A DNA stretch of 64,000 nt from Cavenderia fasciculata (GCF_000203815.1 NW_004457708.1:1116001-1180000), one strand, 5' to 3'. Counted from the stretch's first letter, positions 34,301 to 44,160 are shown. Numbers and translations: made by a program. Notes: generated by a model not told the origin, from the sequence alone.

Positions 34301-35931
34301 CAAACATTAATTGTACAATCAATTTGGATCAATTAAATGCAAAGATTAGTATTGGTAGAAATAATATCAACTCGACCAATAGTATAGATTTAACTTTAAT
34401 GCCATCAATCCAAACAACATCCATTGTACCTGTATTGGGTGGACAATTAAGTATTACTGGTTCATTTTTAAATCTTGTTCGTCTAGATGGTTCACCAACA
34501 ACTATTTCAATTCAATCTGGTTCTCGTACTTGTCAATTGGATCTAAATTTGTCTACCAAGAATCAATTCATTTGTTTAATGTCAAGTGGATCACATGGAG
34601 AGAATAATCAAATGACTCTAACAATTGATGGTAAAGAAACAATTGGATATTATTCAACTATTGCCCCAACCATTCAACAAGTAACAAGTGTTGAATATTC
34701 AGTTGGTGGTTTGGTAACATTGTATGGTCAAGAGTTTGTTGAACCAATCAATTCTATTTTAATTGGAGGTGTAGCTTGTACAAATCCAACTTTATTAGAA
34801 CTTGGAAAAAAGGTTACATGTCAATTTGATGGTAGTGCAGATCGTGGTGATGGTAAAACTGGTCTTGGTGTAGTGATTGATTGTTCAGGATTAATCAGCC
34901 CAATGGCAAATGTTTTCATCTATTCTGATAATCAAGGATGTTTATGCTCATCACCAAATGGTATTTGTCAATCGGGAGTATGTCAATGTAATCCAGGTTA
35001 TTATGGAATCAATTGTGAATTGAAAGAAATCATCGATCCACAACCACCAACTATTACCAACCCAAGTGATGGTTCCTTTGGAAATTATTCAGTTCATCTT
35101 ACTCATATTCGTGAATTGGGAGATGATGGTGTACCAATTGTTTCTCTACCCATTTCTTCTGTTCAATGGAATCAAACCTCTGAAAATAGTGGTATTTTTG
35201 TTGGAAAGATAAATGGTGAAGATGGATTTACCATTACCATTACCAATACAATTGCTCAACAAGATGGAACCAATATTTTATTCGCTGGTGAAACCATTGT
35301 ATTATCAAAAAATACTTTAAAACATTCGATTCAATTGGATGGTTGGAGATTTAGAGATAATAATAATACCTCTACTTTACAATTAGTTTATGATATTTCG
35401 TCACCATTGGAATCTATAGTACATGGCGATTGTCAAACCGTTTACCAAGTAAACAAAACTCTTCAGAATAATGAAAATGATATTAGATGGGTTTCATTAA
35501 ATTTGGTCAATTCAAATTTTATTGGTAGATTTTCAAATCGTTATATTGTGGACCAAGGAATGATCAAGATTGGATCTACAAGTATTCTTGGTGCAACTGA
35601 TACCATTTATGATGAAACTTATTATTTGGTTTCAAATATTACCTATCAGTCACTAAATCATTTTGTCGTTGCTATGAATATTCCTCGACATAATATTACA
35701 TCTATTGTAGATCCATCCTTTTCATTGGTCATTGGCTCTGCCGAACCAATTGAATCTACTTGTTCAACTTCAAGTTCTTCAAAATCTCTTTGGTGGATTG
35801 CTTTGGTAGCTGTTGGTGGTGCTGGTATTGCTGGTGCTTCTGCATTCTTTGGTTACAAATACTGGAAAAAGAGATCGGTTCAAGCTAAAACTAATGTTAG
35901 ATTGGATCAACTAAGAAATAATTTTAAATAA
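28314..35931 (+). CDS. Large surface protein: signal peptide, C-type lectin-like, IPT/TIG repeats, EGF, ComC-like region, TM
   Basis: Proposed exons are 28314-28548, 28649-28762, 28881-29275, 29360-29650, 29715-30017 and 30089-35931. Junctions between exons 3 and 6 are clean; the first two junctions are not (see findings). The total is about 2,390 residues. Order: signal peptide (MKTIFVFLILFNTISIIVQS); C-type lectin-like domain (WPDAQAEAVLKGGYLATV, YAWIGAH, WLPGQPDSDPFG, HYWNGKYWNDV); more than ten IPT/TIG repeats, each starting near P-x-I-x-S-x-x-x and carrying a GG-x-(I/V)-T-(I/V)-x-G turn; an EGF-like module (CLCSSPNGICQSGVCQCNPG); a ComC-type supersandwich-like region; one TM helix (WWIALVAVGGAGIAGASAFF); and a short basic cytoplasmic tail. 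The topology resembles dictyostelid TIG surface proteins used in adhesion and allorecognition (Tgr, ComC). A lectin domain at the front suggests glycan binding. Confidence 0.8.
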
Positions 35932-36049
35932 CAAAAAAATATTAAATAATTAAATAATTAAATAAAAGTTTTACAATCAAATTAAAAAGTAACATTTGCA
36001 AAGAAAATAAAATAGAGGACAAAAGAGAGAGAGGAAAAAGGACTGTTTT

Positions 36050-36250
36050 GAATATATTGTGTAAAATGATAAAATGGCATAGAGTAAAATGATAACGGCA
36101 AAGTGTAAAATGATAATGGCAAAGTGAAAAGTATAAAATGGCAAAAGTAATAATGGAATTAAGTAATTATAGCAAATGATAGTGGAAAAGAGTTAAGTAT
36201 AAAATTGCAAAGTTTAAAATGATAGTGGCAAAGTAAAGTAAAATAGAGGA
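36050..36250. repeat. Degenerate tandem repeat downstream of the TIG gene
   Basis: A unit of about 20 bp resembling TAAAATGATAATGGCAAAGTG is repeated imperfectly about eight times. It is flanked by two copies of an AAAATAGAGGACA(A/T) purine-rich stretch (about 36007 and 36240). No coding frame is seen. Further on, to 36480, ACAGCAGGA-type motifs recur, and an inverted repeat lies at 36342-36389. Confidence 0.55.
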
Positions 36251-36341
36251 CATGAGAGGGAAGGAGACATAAAAAAACAGCAGGATGCGACAGGAGTAGC
36301 AAAAAACAGCGGGTACAAAATACCTGATCCAGCCATCACAT

Positions 36342-36389
36342 ACCGGAGTAAAAAAATTTTTTTTATATGGGGTCTCATATTACTCCGGT
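36342..36389. repeat. Inverted repeat ACCGGAGTAA...TTACTCCGGT
   Basis: Perfect 10-bp arms (36342-36351 and 36380-36389) are separated by 28 bp containing A8/T8-like runs. It could be the tips of a very small inverted-repeat element or a transcribed hairpin or terminator. There is no open frame. Confidence 0.5.
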
Positions 36390-36510
36390 TATTTTCAAAA
36401 GGGGGTGCGAGAGTTGGCAGCAAAATACAGCAGGAAAAAGAAAAATATATAAAAAAACAGCAGTAGACAACAGGAGAAGTCCCTTTCTGGGCAGCTAAAA
36501 AAAAAAAGTA

Positions 36511-36591
36511 TGCAAGATGTGGGAGTCGAACCCACGAACCCGGAGGATGAGAACTTGAGTCACACTGCTTTGACCACTTACATAACCTTGC
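36511..36591 (-). tRNA. tRNA-Leu (anticodon CAA)
   Basis: Read on the - strand, the sequence folds as a type II tRNA of 81 nt. The acceptor GCAAGGT pairs with ATCTTGC and is followed by discriminator A. The D stem is TGT/GCA. The anticodon stem TGTGA/TCTCA (one mismatch) closes the loop CTCAAGT, with T33, anticodon CAA and purine 37. A long variable region suits Leu. The T arm is GTGGG-TTCGACT-CCCAC. A T-run directly follows on the - strand (36497-36508 as A's on +), a normal Pol III terminator. The D-arm segment reappears, with flanking DNA, at several places up to 38.4 kb as the end sequence of inserted elements. Confidence 0.88.
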
Positions 36592-36654
36592 ATTATGTTT
36601 GATGCTATTTTTATGATCATTGTCCCTTTTATACCCACTTACATAATTTTAAGG
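36574..36654. repeat. tRNA D-arm plus 5' flank, first copy of a reiterated segment
   Basis: The segment CCACTTACATAACCTTGC (tRNA-Leu positions 1 to ~17, reversed) and its flank ATTATGTTTGATGCTATTTT... up to TTTTATAC run through 36574-36639. ACTTACATAATTTT then appears again at 36643, next to a SINE-like element. The same tRNA-plus-flank segment recurs at 38286-38346 and 38365-38405. This reiteration is best explained by target-site duplication and rearrangement at a preferred insertion site. Confidence 0.6.
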
Positions 36655-37368
36655 GCATGGCGTGGCAAGTGAGTCGGGAGTGTGCTACCCCGGGAACGTA
36701 AAGGTCATAGGTTCGAATCCTGCCCTCGAACTTTACCTTTGGCGCCAACGTTTAACTTGACCACAATTGGGGGGATTGAGGAGAAAAACCATCCGACTCT
36801 AGGGATCTAGAGACAGGACACCCCCACGGAAGGATGACCGGGTTAGTTTCCCCTTCTCAGTAGGAGATTGGGTAGCCAGACTGCAACAAGTAACGGGAAG
36901 GTAGTGGAGGACATACTGGGCCGTCGCGATAGAAAGCCATCTGACATCTCAAATACAATATGCAACATGTAAAGACGAGTGTCCACAATGGGGAGTAAAT
37001 CGGTGCGAGAGTTGAGAGCGGCAGTCGGTCTTGGACGCACCCAAGGCTTAAGGTTTCACCGCAAGTATGGTAATTTCGGAGTTGGTGCCATATTTGCGTC
37101 CAACTACAACCATCCTACTGTCTACAAGATCGCACTACCTAGTCATTTGGAGAGGTACAAGACTCTGCGTACACTACATCTATAATCGATCACCTCGACC
37201 TCATTCCTCTCATCCTCCTCAACACCTTCATCATCTTCTTCTCTCTCTTCATCTATCAATAATAATATTAATAATATAATAATTTACTAAATAATAATAA
37301 TAACATAGAATAATTATACACAATATTACAGCCAATAGTGAAAAAAAAAAAAAAAAAAAAAAAAAAAA
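36655..37368 (+). mobile_element. SINE-like retroelement with tRNA-like head and poly(A) tail
   Basis: The 5' end carries an A-box-like GTGGCAAGTGAGTCGGGAG (about 36661-36680) and a B box GGTTCGAATCC (36713-36723), spaced as in tRNA-derived Pol III promoters. No convincing anticodon arm can be folded. A GC-rich body follows. The last ~220 bp (37111-37330, CATCTATAATC...CTTCATCTATCAATAATAATATTA) match the 3' tail of the LINE fragment at 39500-39665. The element ends in A28 at 37341-37368. A tRNA-like head plus a LINE-shared tail plus poly(A) is the usual SINE design. A short frame at 36979-37185 lies in the body and may instead be LINE-derived C-terminal coding sequence. If so, this would be a truncated LINE rather than a SINE. 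Confidence 0.55.
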
Positions 37369-38286
37369 AGCGATATCTTTAACCAATTTATTTTTAGAAC
37401 AAGCAACAATCCAACATGCTTGACACTATACAATAAGATACATGATCAACGTCCATATAACATGTATCATAGACATGGACAAACCCCCAGAACAAATTAA
37501 CTTTAATTCTTCTTGAGATAATCTTTATTTCTTGCTGGTCAATTAAAAAGTATAATTAATAAAACTTTGTAACTTCTGAGTACTACTCTTCCCGATAGGA
37601 GAGAACAGGAAAAGAATTACTTTAAAAAAAAACTTACATAATTTTTAGCCTCTGGCCAGGAGGTGCCACCACCTGAATGTGCAATTCGACTTTGACGATG
37701 ACGATCGCAACTACTCTCTCGACCCAAACGAAGTAGCAATCGTTACCAAACGATTCAAAACTATAATCTATCTTGAATACCTGAAACTAATCCAAAACTG
37801 CAAGTCGATTCTAGCTAAATGTCAACCTGATCGATGGTCGGTCACTAATCTCGAACTGATGGCAAACTTTAGTAAATTCTATCTCATTTGGGGCAAACTA
37901 GCTACACCCTATCGCATTCCCTCCTTCCTAACTAGAACTAACCACTACCTAACAACTACTCCAAATTAAACAACAATAATAATTAAATCATTAATTTAAA
38001 AGTAAACAATATGACTTCAGCGGTGATGAAGAGGTCAAAGATTTTATTAAAAAAAAAAAAAAAACACTTACATAACCTTACCACCAAGACTTGCCATTTT
38101 TGCTTGGATGGAAATAGAACAGACATTTGGCACCCCAAAAAACAGATTGGACTTGTTTCTTCTTTGGAAACTCATTTCCCATTGCTGGTCAAACAAAGAC
38201 TTCAATCAATAAAACTTCGCAATCGAAAGAGTAGTGCTCCACCCTACAGGTGGATGCCACGAAATGAGATGCTTAAAAAAAAAAAA
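37369..38286 (+). mobile_element. Two related short retroelement remnants with A-run ends
   Basis: Two A-runs (38046-38066 and 38274-38286) are each followed by (A)CTTACATAACC, the tRNA-Leu D-arm sequence; a third A-run at 37622-37631 is followed by CTTACATAATTTTT. The stretches before the runs ending at 37631 and 38286 share the order TTGCTGGTCAA, AATAAAACTT and GAGTA.T, so they are copies of one short element family. Between them, 37679-37969 is an open frame with coding-like bias (QFDFDDDDRNYSLDPNEVAIV...). I do not recognise it; it may be a piece of an element ORF1. There is no intact gene. Confidence 0.45.
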
Positions 38287-38482
38287 CTTACATAACCTTG
38301 CATTATGTTTGATGCTATTTTTATGATCATTGTCCCTTTTATACTCGTCTCGCGAAGCCAATGACCACTTACATAACCTTGCATTATGTTTGATGCTATT
38401 TTTTGGGTCATTGGACCATTTAATGCTCCCCCCCCCCCCCAAACCACGTCTACATTTGCCAAAACATCCAAGAATTTAAATT
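38287..38482. repeat. Tandem copies of tRNA-Leu 5' half and flank
   Basis: Two successive copies of CACTTACATAACCTTGC plus ATTATGTTTGATGCTATTTTT lie at 38286-38346 and 38365-38405. The first copy keeps the full flank to TTTTATAC; the second diverges after TTTTTTGGGTCATTGG. A C11 run follows at about 38430-38441. The tRNA 3' half is absent in both, so these are not functional tRNA genes. Confidence 0.6.
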
Positions 38483-39670
38483 AAAGGATGCAGCTATTCT
38501 TCCAAAGTCAACACTGACAAATGTGTGGTCATGTCACCGGGCAGTCCAACCAATCTAGCGTACCCACTGATGGACAAGGAAAGCAAGGAACGATACCTAG
38601 GCTACTACTTTAACCAGTTTGGTTTGGTACCACACCTTCCAGAGCATATTGACAAGGTAATCAACGATTTGATTAGATGGAAACCTAAACACAACAATAA
38701 CTATAGAGGTAAATTAGCTTTACTCAAACCGGTTTGTCACAATTTAACTATTTTAAGTCCCTTGAATAACCTATTCACGAGGCAATCACCAGATTGGAAA
38801 AGGTTATTGATTTGTTCATGTTCAGCAAAGACCGTGAGTACGACCCAACCAAGCCTACCAAAAGAACCATGTTATCGATTGACCAAGGTGGTCTCAACCT
38901 CTGAGACCTCAACGCTAGATTCCGCGCCCAAAAGGCATGGATGTTCGAAAGGTTCCTCCACGAGGTTAATAACAACCGAGTCGCAAAGGTTTCATTTGTC
39001 CAATCATGGATGGACCAACTCAACCAAGACAAACCAAACGACCTTGTTCGTCTCTGCCGCAGTGAGTGGGAGAAGCTTACCCAACCCTACGACGTCAGCA
39101 GAGAGGCTGTTCCCAAACCAGCAATGGAACCAAACAAAAGAGGAAGAGTACCTCTCAAGCAAGCGTACCTCCAAAGGCTGACCATAGCCAACGAAAAGTG
39201 GAATGTGTACGACCCGTCCAGGCCAAAAGACCTTAGCAACCGACGAAAGAGTGTATCCAATGAATGAACTAGCTGCTCTCTCTACCATCGTGCTACCAAA
39301 GGGTCGAGGATGAACCATTCACTGAACAATATCTGCGAGCTAGATTGCTAAATGATATGCGACATATTATCAAAGCAAACTGGGACAGGACGTTAGAATT
39401 ATGCAATCGATGGCACTTGGCTCTGATGAACCAAGCCGATGAAACAATAATACATACCATTACAAAACGAATACAAACTATCATCCTTCTATTATATATC
39501 CTACTGTTTACAAGATCTAGTGCGCACTACAAGTACGCTTCATCTATAATCTATCACCTCTATCTTCATTACTCACACCACCATCATCTTCTTCTATTCT
39601 CTCTTCATCTATCAATAATAATATTATTATATAATAATCAAATAAATAATAATAATAATAACATTGAATG
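38483..39670 (+). mobile_element. LINE (L1/TRE-like) fragment: reverse transcriptase thumb to 3' tail
   Basis: From about 38490 the translation SKVNTDKCVVMSPGS, then ERYLGYYFNQFGLVPHLPEHIDKVI and LALLKPVCHNLTIL, matches the region just after the YxDD motif in non-LTR reverse transcriptases. Further on, in another frame, come LNARFRAQKAWMFERFLHE and VRLCRSEWEKL, typical of the LINE C-terminal part. The 5' two-thirds of a LINE (endonuclease, RT palm) is missing and the frame switches at least twice with internal stops, so it is dead. The 3' tail (39500-39665) is shared with the SINE-like element. A clear poly(A) is lacking. Dictyostelid TRE elements are LINEs that integrate next to tRNA genes, which fits the setting here. 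Confidence 0.75.
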
Positions 39671-39792
39671 ATTAAATCAACTCAGTATTAAAGCTGAGAC
39701 TGAATTGTGTGATGATTTATTAAATATTTTTATTCGTTTTCTCAGATGTCTTTCTGAACAAGATCTTTGGGATGACTTTTTGAACAACGATG

Positions 39793-39945
39793 ATGGATCT
39801 AACAGTCAATATCAAATGGAAAATATGTGGGTCAGAGGAATCAACATCAATCGAAGAATTTAGATTATATGGTATCAATCATTGTATACCTTTGGTTTCT
39901 AGATACTTTGGTGTCTATCAATTAGATAATCTACATCAACTATAA
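39793..39945 (+). pseudogene. Orphan 5' fragment of a finger-ankyrin gene, zinc ligands lost
   Basis: This is a 50-codon frame starting MDLTVNIK, nearly identical to the first 50 residues of the 10871 and 13082 genes and then ending in a stop. The finger is damaged: the first Cys is Trp (KWKICGSEES) and the first His is Tyr (FRLYGINHC). The sequence after the stop is not ankyrin-like. It is a partial duplicate that lies directly after the retroelement cluster, perhaps broken off by the insertions. Confidence 0.75.
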
Positions 39946-40103
39946 AAAATTATTATGAAATCTTTCAACTAATCAAAAATATATGGAATCAATCAGATCC
40001 AGTAACTTGAATCAATAAATTTAAATATAAATAATAATAGAAACAAAAATGTTTGTGTTTGCTAGCTAGACATATTTGAAAGAGATATATATATTTGTGT
40101 GGT

Positions 40104-41304
40104 TCATTGTAACAACTTGAAAATTAGAGGCACGTCACCTGATCGCGCAGCATGCATCAAATTACAAGAGAGAGGATCCAAGATGGTGGTCTCTAGATCT
40201 CTCCAACACTCGTCCAATGACAATGGGTCGTCTCTTTGCACGCTATGAATCTCATCATCGACAAGACACAAGCGAATCACCAGAAATGTCTTGACAAAAG
40301 AGACGAGATCATCAATTGAGGTGGATTGATGATGGGAACCGTTGGAAAGCGAGATGAGAACTTGTGACGATGCAGTGTAAAATGTTCCTTCATATGGGGA
40401 TGTAGAGTTGATTGTAACCGATGATGCCCAATCAATGAGGTATGGGTGGCCATCGGCAACCACAATATTTGAAGGTCTAATATCTCTGTGAACAATACCA
40501 ATCGTGTGAGCATCTACTATAGTTTTTAATAGTTTTTGGTAGTGTGACCATGGATGAATATTTTCTCGAATCAATTGACCAAAAGGTTGAATCAAGATCC
40601 ATGTCAATCCGTCTGCCTTGATTGTTGGGATACAAGGCAAATGCGATAGCTTTGTCAAAGCTTGTAACTCGGTGTCCTTGTAAACAACATTATTGTATAT
40701 CTTGACAATTGTTAACAAGTCATGTTGTTCATGTGTCTCTAGAACCGAGTAGACAGACGAAGACATTCCTTTGGCTACGAATTTAAATGATTTGGTAAAG
40801 TCGACTTGATCTGAGAATCTTTGAATCAAGTCGGGTGGAATGATCTCTAGATTATTATTATAGAGTTGAACAGACGATTCTTTGGTCGGTGAGATGAAAC
40901 AGTAGTTGTCAATAAGCCCTTTTGTGATTTCTTTGATTAAATCTGATCTGAATCTCTTTAAAAGGTTCAATTCATATTGTGGTTCTGAAAATGAAAAGAA
41001 ATAAATGATTTAGTTTATAAACAATGACAATCGTTTTGTAAATATATGTAAATGATGTTTGACATGTCATACCTTGTAGAGTAGGTTGTAATTGGTCAAT
41101 GTTGTGAATCAATTTTGAAGCGACTCCATATGTAAAGTTGTAGGGAGGTGAGATCAGTCTTTCACGAGTGAGCTCGAAGAGTGTTTCACCATCTACCTCT
41201 TGTTTGAATAATGCATTGACAACGTTTTCACTAAACTCTAGTGACTTTATCCAAGCTTTCACATCTTCAATACTAGATGTGTCTGTGATCGTTGATTGAG
41301 ACAT
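40104..41304 (-). CDS. SAM-domain protein with a divergent protein-kinase domain
   Basis: Exons are 41304-41073 and 40984-40104, joined in phase 1, giving 370 residues. The N-terminus is a SAM domain (IEDVKAWIKSLEFSENVVNALFKQ...GETLFELTRERL). The C-terminal ~270 residues are kinase-like: a glycine-poor loop (VAKGMSSSVYSV), the VAIK-type Lys in TIVKIYNN, a helix-C Glu in KDTELQALTKL and the catalytic loop HRDIRPSNIVV. The usual DFG is replaced by DWA (LIDWASS). HRD and Asn are kept, so some activity is possible, but the altered metal motif and weak P-loop make it an atypical kinase or pseudokinase. The last residues (MHAARSGDVPLIFKLLQ) look like the start of an ankyrin repeat, so an ankyrin tail may have been lost. 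Confidence 0.75.
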
Positions 41305-41694
41305 ATTTATATTTATATATATATCTTGACAAGATTAATATATTACTTGTTGTTATTCACATTGATAACTTGGTTGATGTTTTTGTTACATAACTGATAA
41401 TAAATTAAAGAAGCTTCTTGCAAGAGTTGTTAACCAATGATAGATGTCATGTTGCTTTCTATCAGATGTATGATAATTTTAATATTAAAATTTTTTATCA
41501 TGAAATTAATATTATATGAACCATCATTGCATAGATGCACTCAGATTATTATTTCTTTAATTATTAGTTGAGGTTTGTTGTTTTTTGATATAGTATTATT
41601 AAAAAAGACAAAAATTACCCTTCTTCAATAAAGAAGAGAAGAGTATGGAAAATTGTAGTCAGTTATTATTATTACTACTACACTTGACAAAACA
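41305..41694. promoter_or_regulatory. Divergent promoter region
   Basis: AT-rich DNA between the divergent starts of the SAM-kinase gene and the ankyrin gene at 41695. It does not share the conserved block found upstream of the 10871 and 13082 paralogues. No gene is seen. Confidence 0.35.
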
Positions 41695-44160
41695 ATGAAT
41701 TTAGTAATCAAGTGTAAAATATGTAGATCATTTGAATCAAGGTCAATAGATGAATTTAGACTACATGGTATCAATCATTGTATACCGTCGGTTACAACAT
41801 ACTTTGGTCTTACGCTAGAACAAATACTATTAGAACAACAAAGAGATAATAATGATGATCGGATGCAAGAAGAAGAAGAAGAAGAAGATAATCAACAACA
41901 ACAACAACAAGATATTGTAAAAATGAGAAAGAGAGATCATAATAACAAAGATAAAGACAATAATAATAATAATAATACAATTACAACAACAACAAAGTCA
42001 ATAAGATTTAAAAGTTTAATTGGGTCACCATTTATTAGACGTACTCTATTTAAACATGTAAAAGAGTTGAGCAATCTTTATAAAATTAGTAAGAGTGGAG
42101 GTGGATCACATTCTGGTAAAGATATCATTAAATTACCTCATCTTGGAATGATATCTCTATTTGCAATGCCATGGGAGTTTATTAAACATTATCTACCCAA
42201 CAAGGATAATGTATTATTACAAAGAAGAATGATTGTTATTAGTCAATATTGTGCACATCGAAATGCAACATTGGATACATTATTAAAACTATTGGAATGG
42301 TCCCCTGAATATGATCCACAAGATCAATTTGATAGTGCTCACCATCAAAATCTATTTTATAATGTTTCAGCTCAAGGACATAGAGATATACTTGAACTGC
42401 TTTTAAAAAGGTATCCAAATATTTCAACAAATGGAAACCGTAGGGCAATGGACATAGCATCTGAATATGGACATTTATCAACTGTTCAATTATTATCATC
42501 TGTTAAAACAGTCATTTGCACTCCAGATGCAATGAGAGATGCTGCAGAAAACGGCCACTATGAAATTGTAAAGTATCTTGATGAAACTCGTACTGAAGGT
42601 TGTAGTACACATGCGATGGATTCAGCTGCCTATTATGGACATTTTAATATTGTTAGAGTATGTATATAGATATAGATAGATAATATAATAGCTAAATATC
42701 GATATTAACAATTTATAGTATTTAAATTGTCATAGGTTAGAAGGGTGTACTTCTGATGCCATGGACGGAGCTGCATTGAATGGTCATCTAAATATTCTAC
42801 AATATTTACATCAAAATCGTTATGAAGGATGCACTATTGATGCCATGAACGGAGCTGCATTGAATGGTCATCTAAATATTCTACAATGGCTAAGAAATAA
42901 TAGGACAGAAGGGTGTAGCACCAATGCGATGGATAATGCAAAATCACTTGAAATTGTTAAATTCCTTCACGTAAATGGTAAAACGTGCACAACATTGGCC
43001 ATTGATAATGCATGTTTAAAAGGTGATTTGGATATTGTCCAATTTCTTTTTGAAAATCGTACAGAAGGTTGTACCCAACATGCCATCATTAATGATTGTA
43101 AAAGTGGTAACTTTGATTTGATAAAGGTAAAAAGATATATATATATTTAATATAATTGAAATCATTTCCATCTATCTAATCTATCTATCTATTGATAGTT
43201 TCTATTAAATGCTAGGAATCAAGTTTGTACACCCGAAGCAGTAGACTCTGCCATAAAGAAGAAATGTAGTTTGGAGATTATAAAATACCTCGATAAAGAA
43301 TGTACAATTAATGGTTTGAAACATACATTCAAAAATGATCGATTGGATACTCTAGATTTGATTCAATATCTTTATCAACGTTTCCCAAAAACTACTAATA
43401 CATGGGATGCTCTTACATTTGATTTGGCTGCAGTAGCTGGTAAATTAGATATTGTAAAGGTAAGTATTTAAATATATAATATAATATAATATTTTTTAAA
43501 AATCTCTAAAAAAAACTAAACCTTTTTTTTTTTTTCTATTTATTTATTTATAGTTTCTTCATGAAAACAAAAAAGCATGCACAATCAAGACTATGGATCA
43601 TGCAGCAGAGTTTGGAAATCTTGATATTGTTCAAGTATGCAATTATTACTTTTATACCCTAAAATCCAAATCCATTTTATTTACTAAACAAACATTAAAT
43701 GTTTCCTATATAGTTTTTACATTTTAATCGTACTGAAGGATGCACAATCCAAGCTATGGATATTTCCAAAAATTTAGAAGTGATAAAGGTATTGTTGTTT
43801 TAAAAGAGAGAGAGAGAGAGAGATAAATTAAAAAAATTAATTACATTTTAATTAATCAACTCTATCATTTCTTTTTAGTTTTTACATTTTAATCGTACAG
43901 AGGGATGTACAACCAAGTGTATGGATAATGCAGCAAGAAGGGGTGATATAGAGACTGTTGAATGGTTACATAAAAATCGAACTGAGGGTTGTACTGATCA
44001 AGCTCTATGGGAATCAAATAACCCCGATATTTACAATTACATACTGTCAAACAAAATAATACCATTGGAATCAATCAAACAAGGAAATATTTTAACGCTA
44101 CCATATGAAGAAGATTATTATGAACTAGTAGATACTATCAATAAATATTATAACATCTAG
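41695..44160 (+). CDS. Six-exon zinc-finger ankyrin-family protein (paralogue of the 13082 gene)
   Basis: Exons are 41695-42657, 42719-43126, 43199-43459, 43554-43634, 43714-43788 and 43879-44160. All introns are phase 0, giving 689 residues. The finger is intact (IKCKICRSFESRS...HGINHC); an acidic/Gln/Asn linker, the VKMRKRD motif and the family module follow (FKSLIGSPFIRRTLF, AMPWEFIKHYLP, LEWSPEYDP). About a dozen 28-residue repeats follow. Exon plan and text match the 13082-15799 gene exon by exon (last three exons 27/25/94 codons versus 28/25/99). The shared C-terminal text includes YILSNKII-LE-IKQG and an YYE..D.I.KYY ending. Two repeats at 42755-42895 are almost identical in DNA. No break is seen, so it is probably functional. 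Confidence 0.85.

Noticed and set aside
36655-36735. A second functional tRNA gene
   Set aside because: A- and B-box motifs are present, but no anticodon stem or 7-bp acceptor stem can be drawn; a SINE-like head fits better.
38206-38471. Open frames on the - strand in the tRNA-flank repeats
   Set aside because: They are translations of the repeated tRNA D-arm and flank; the same peptide appears twice because the DNA is duplicated.
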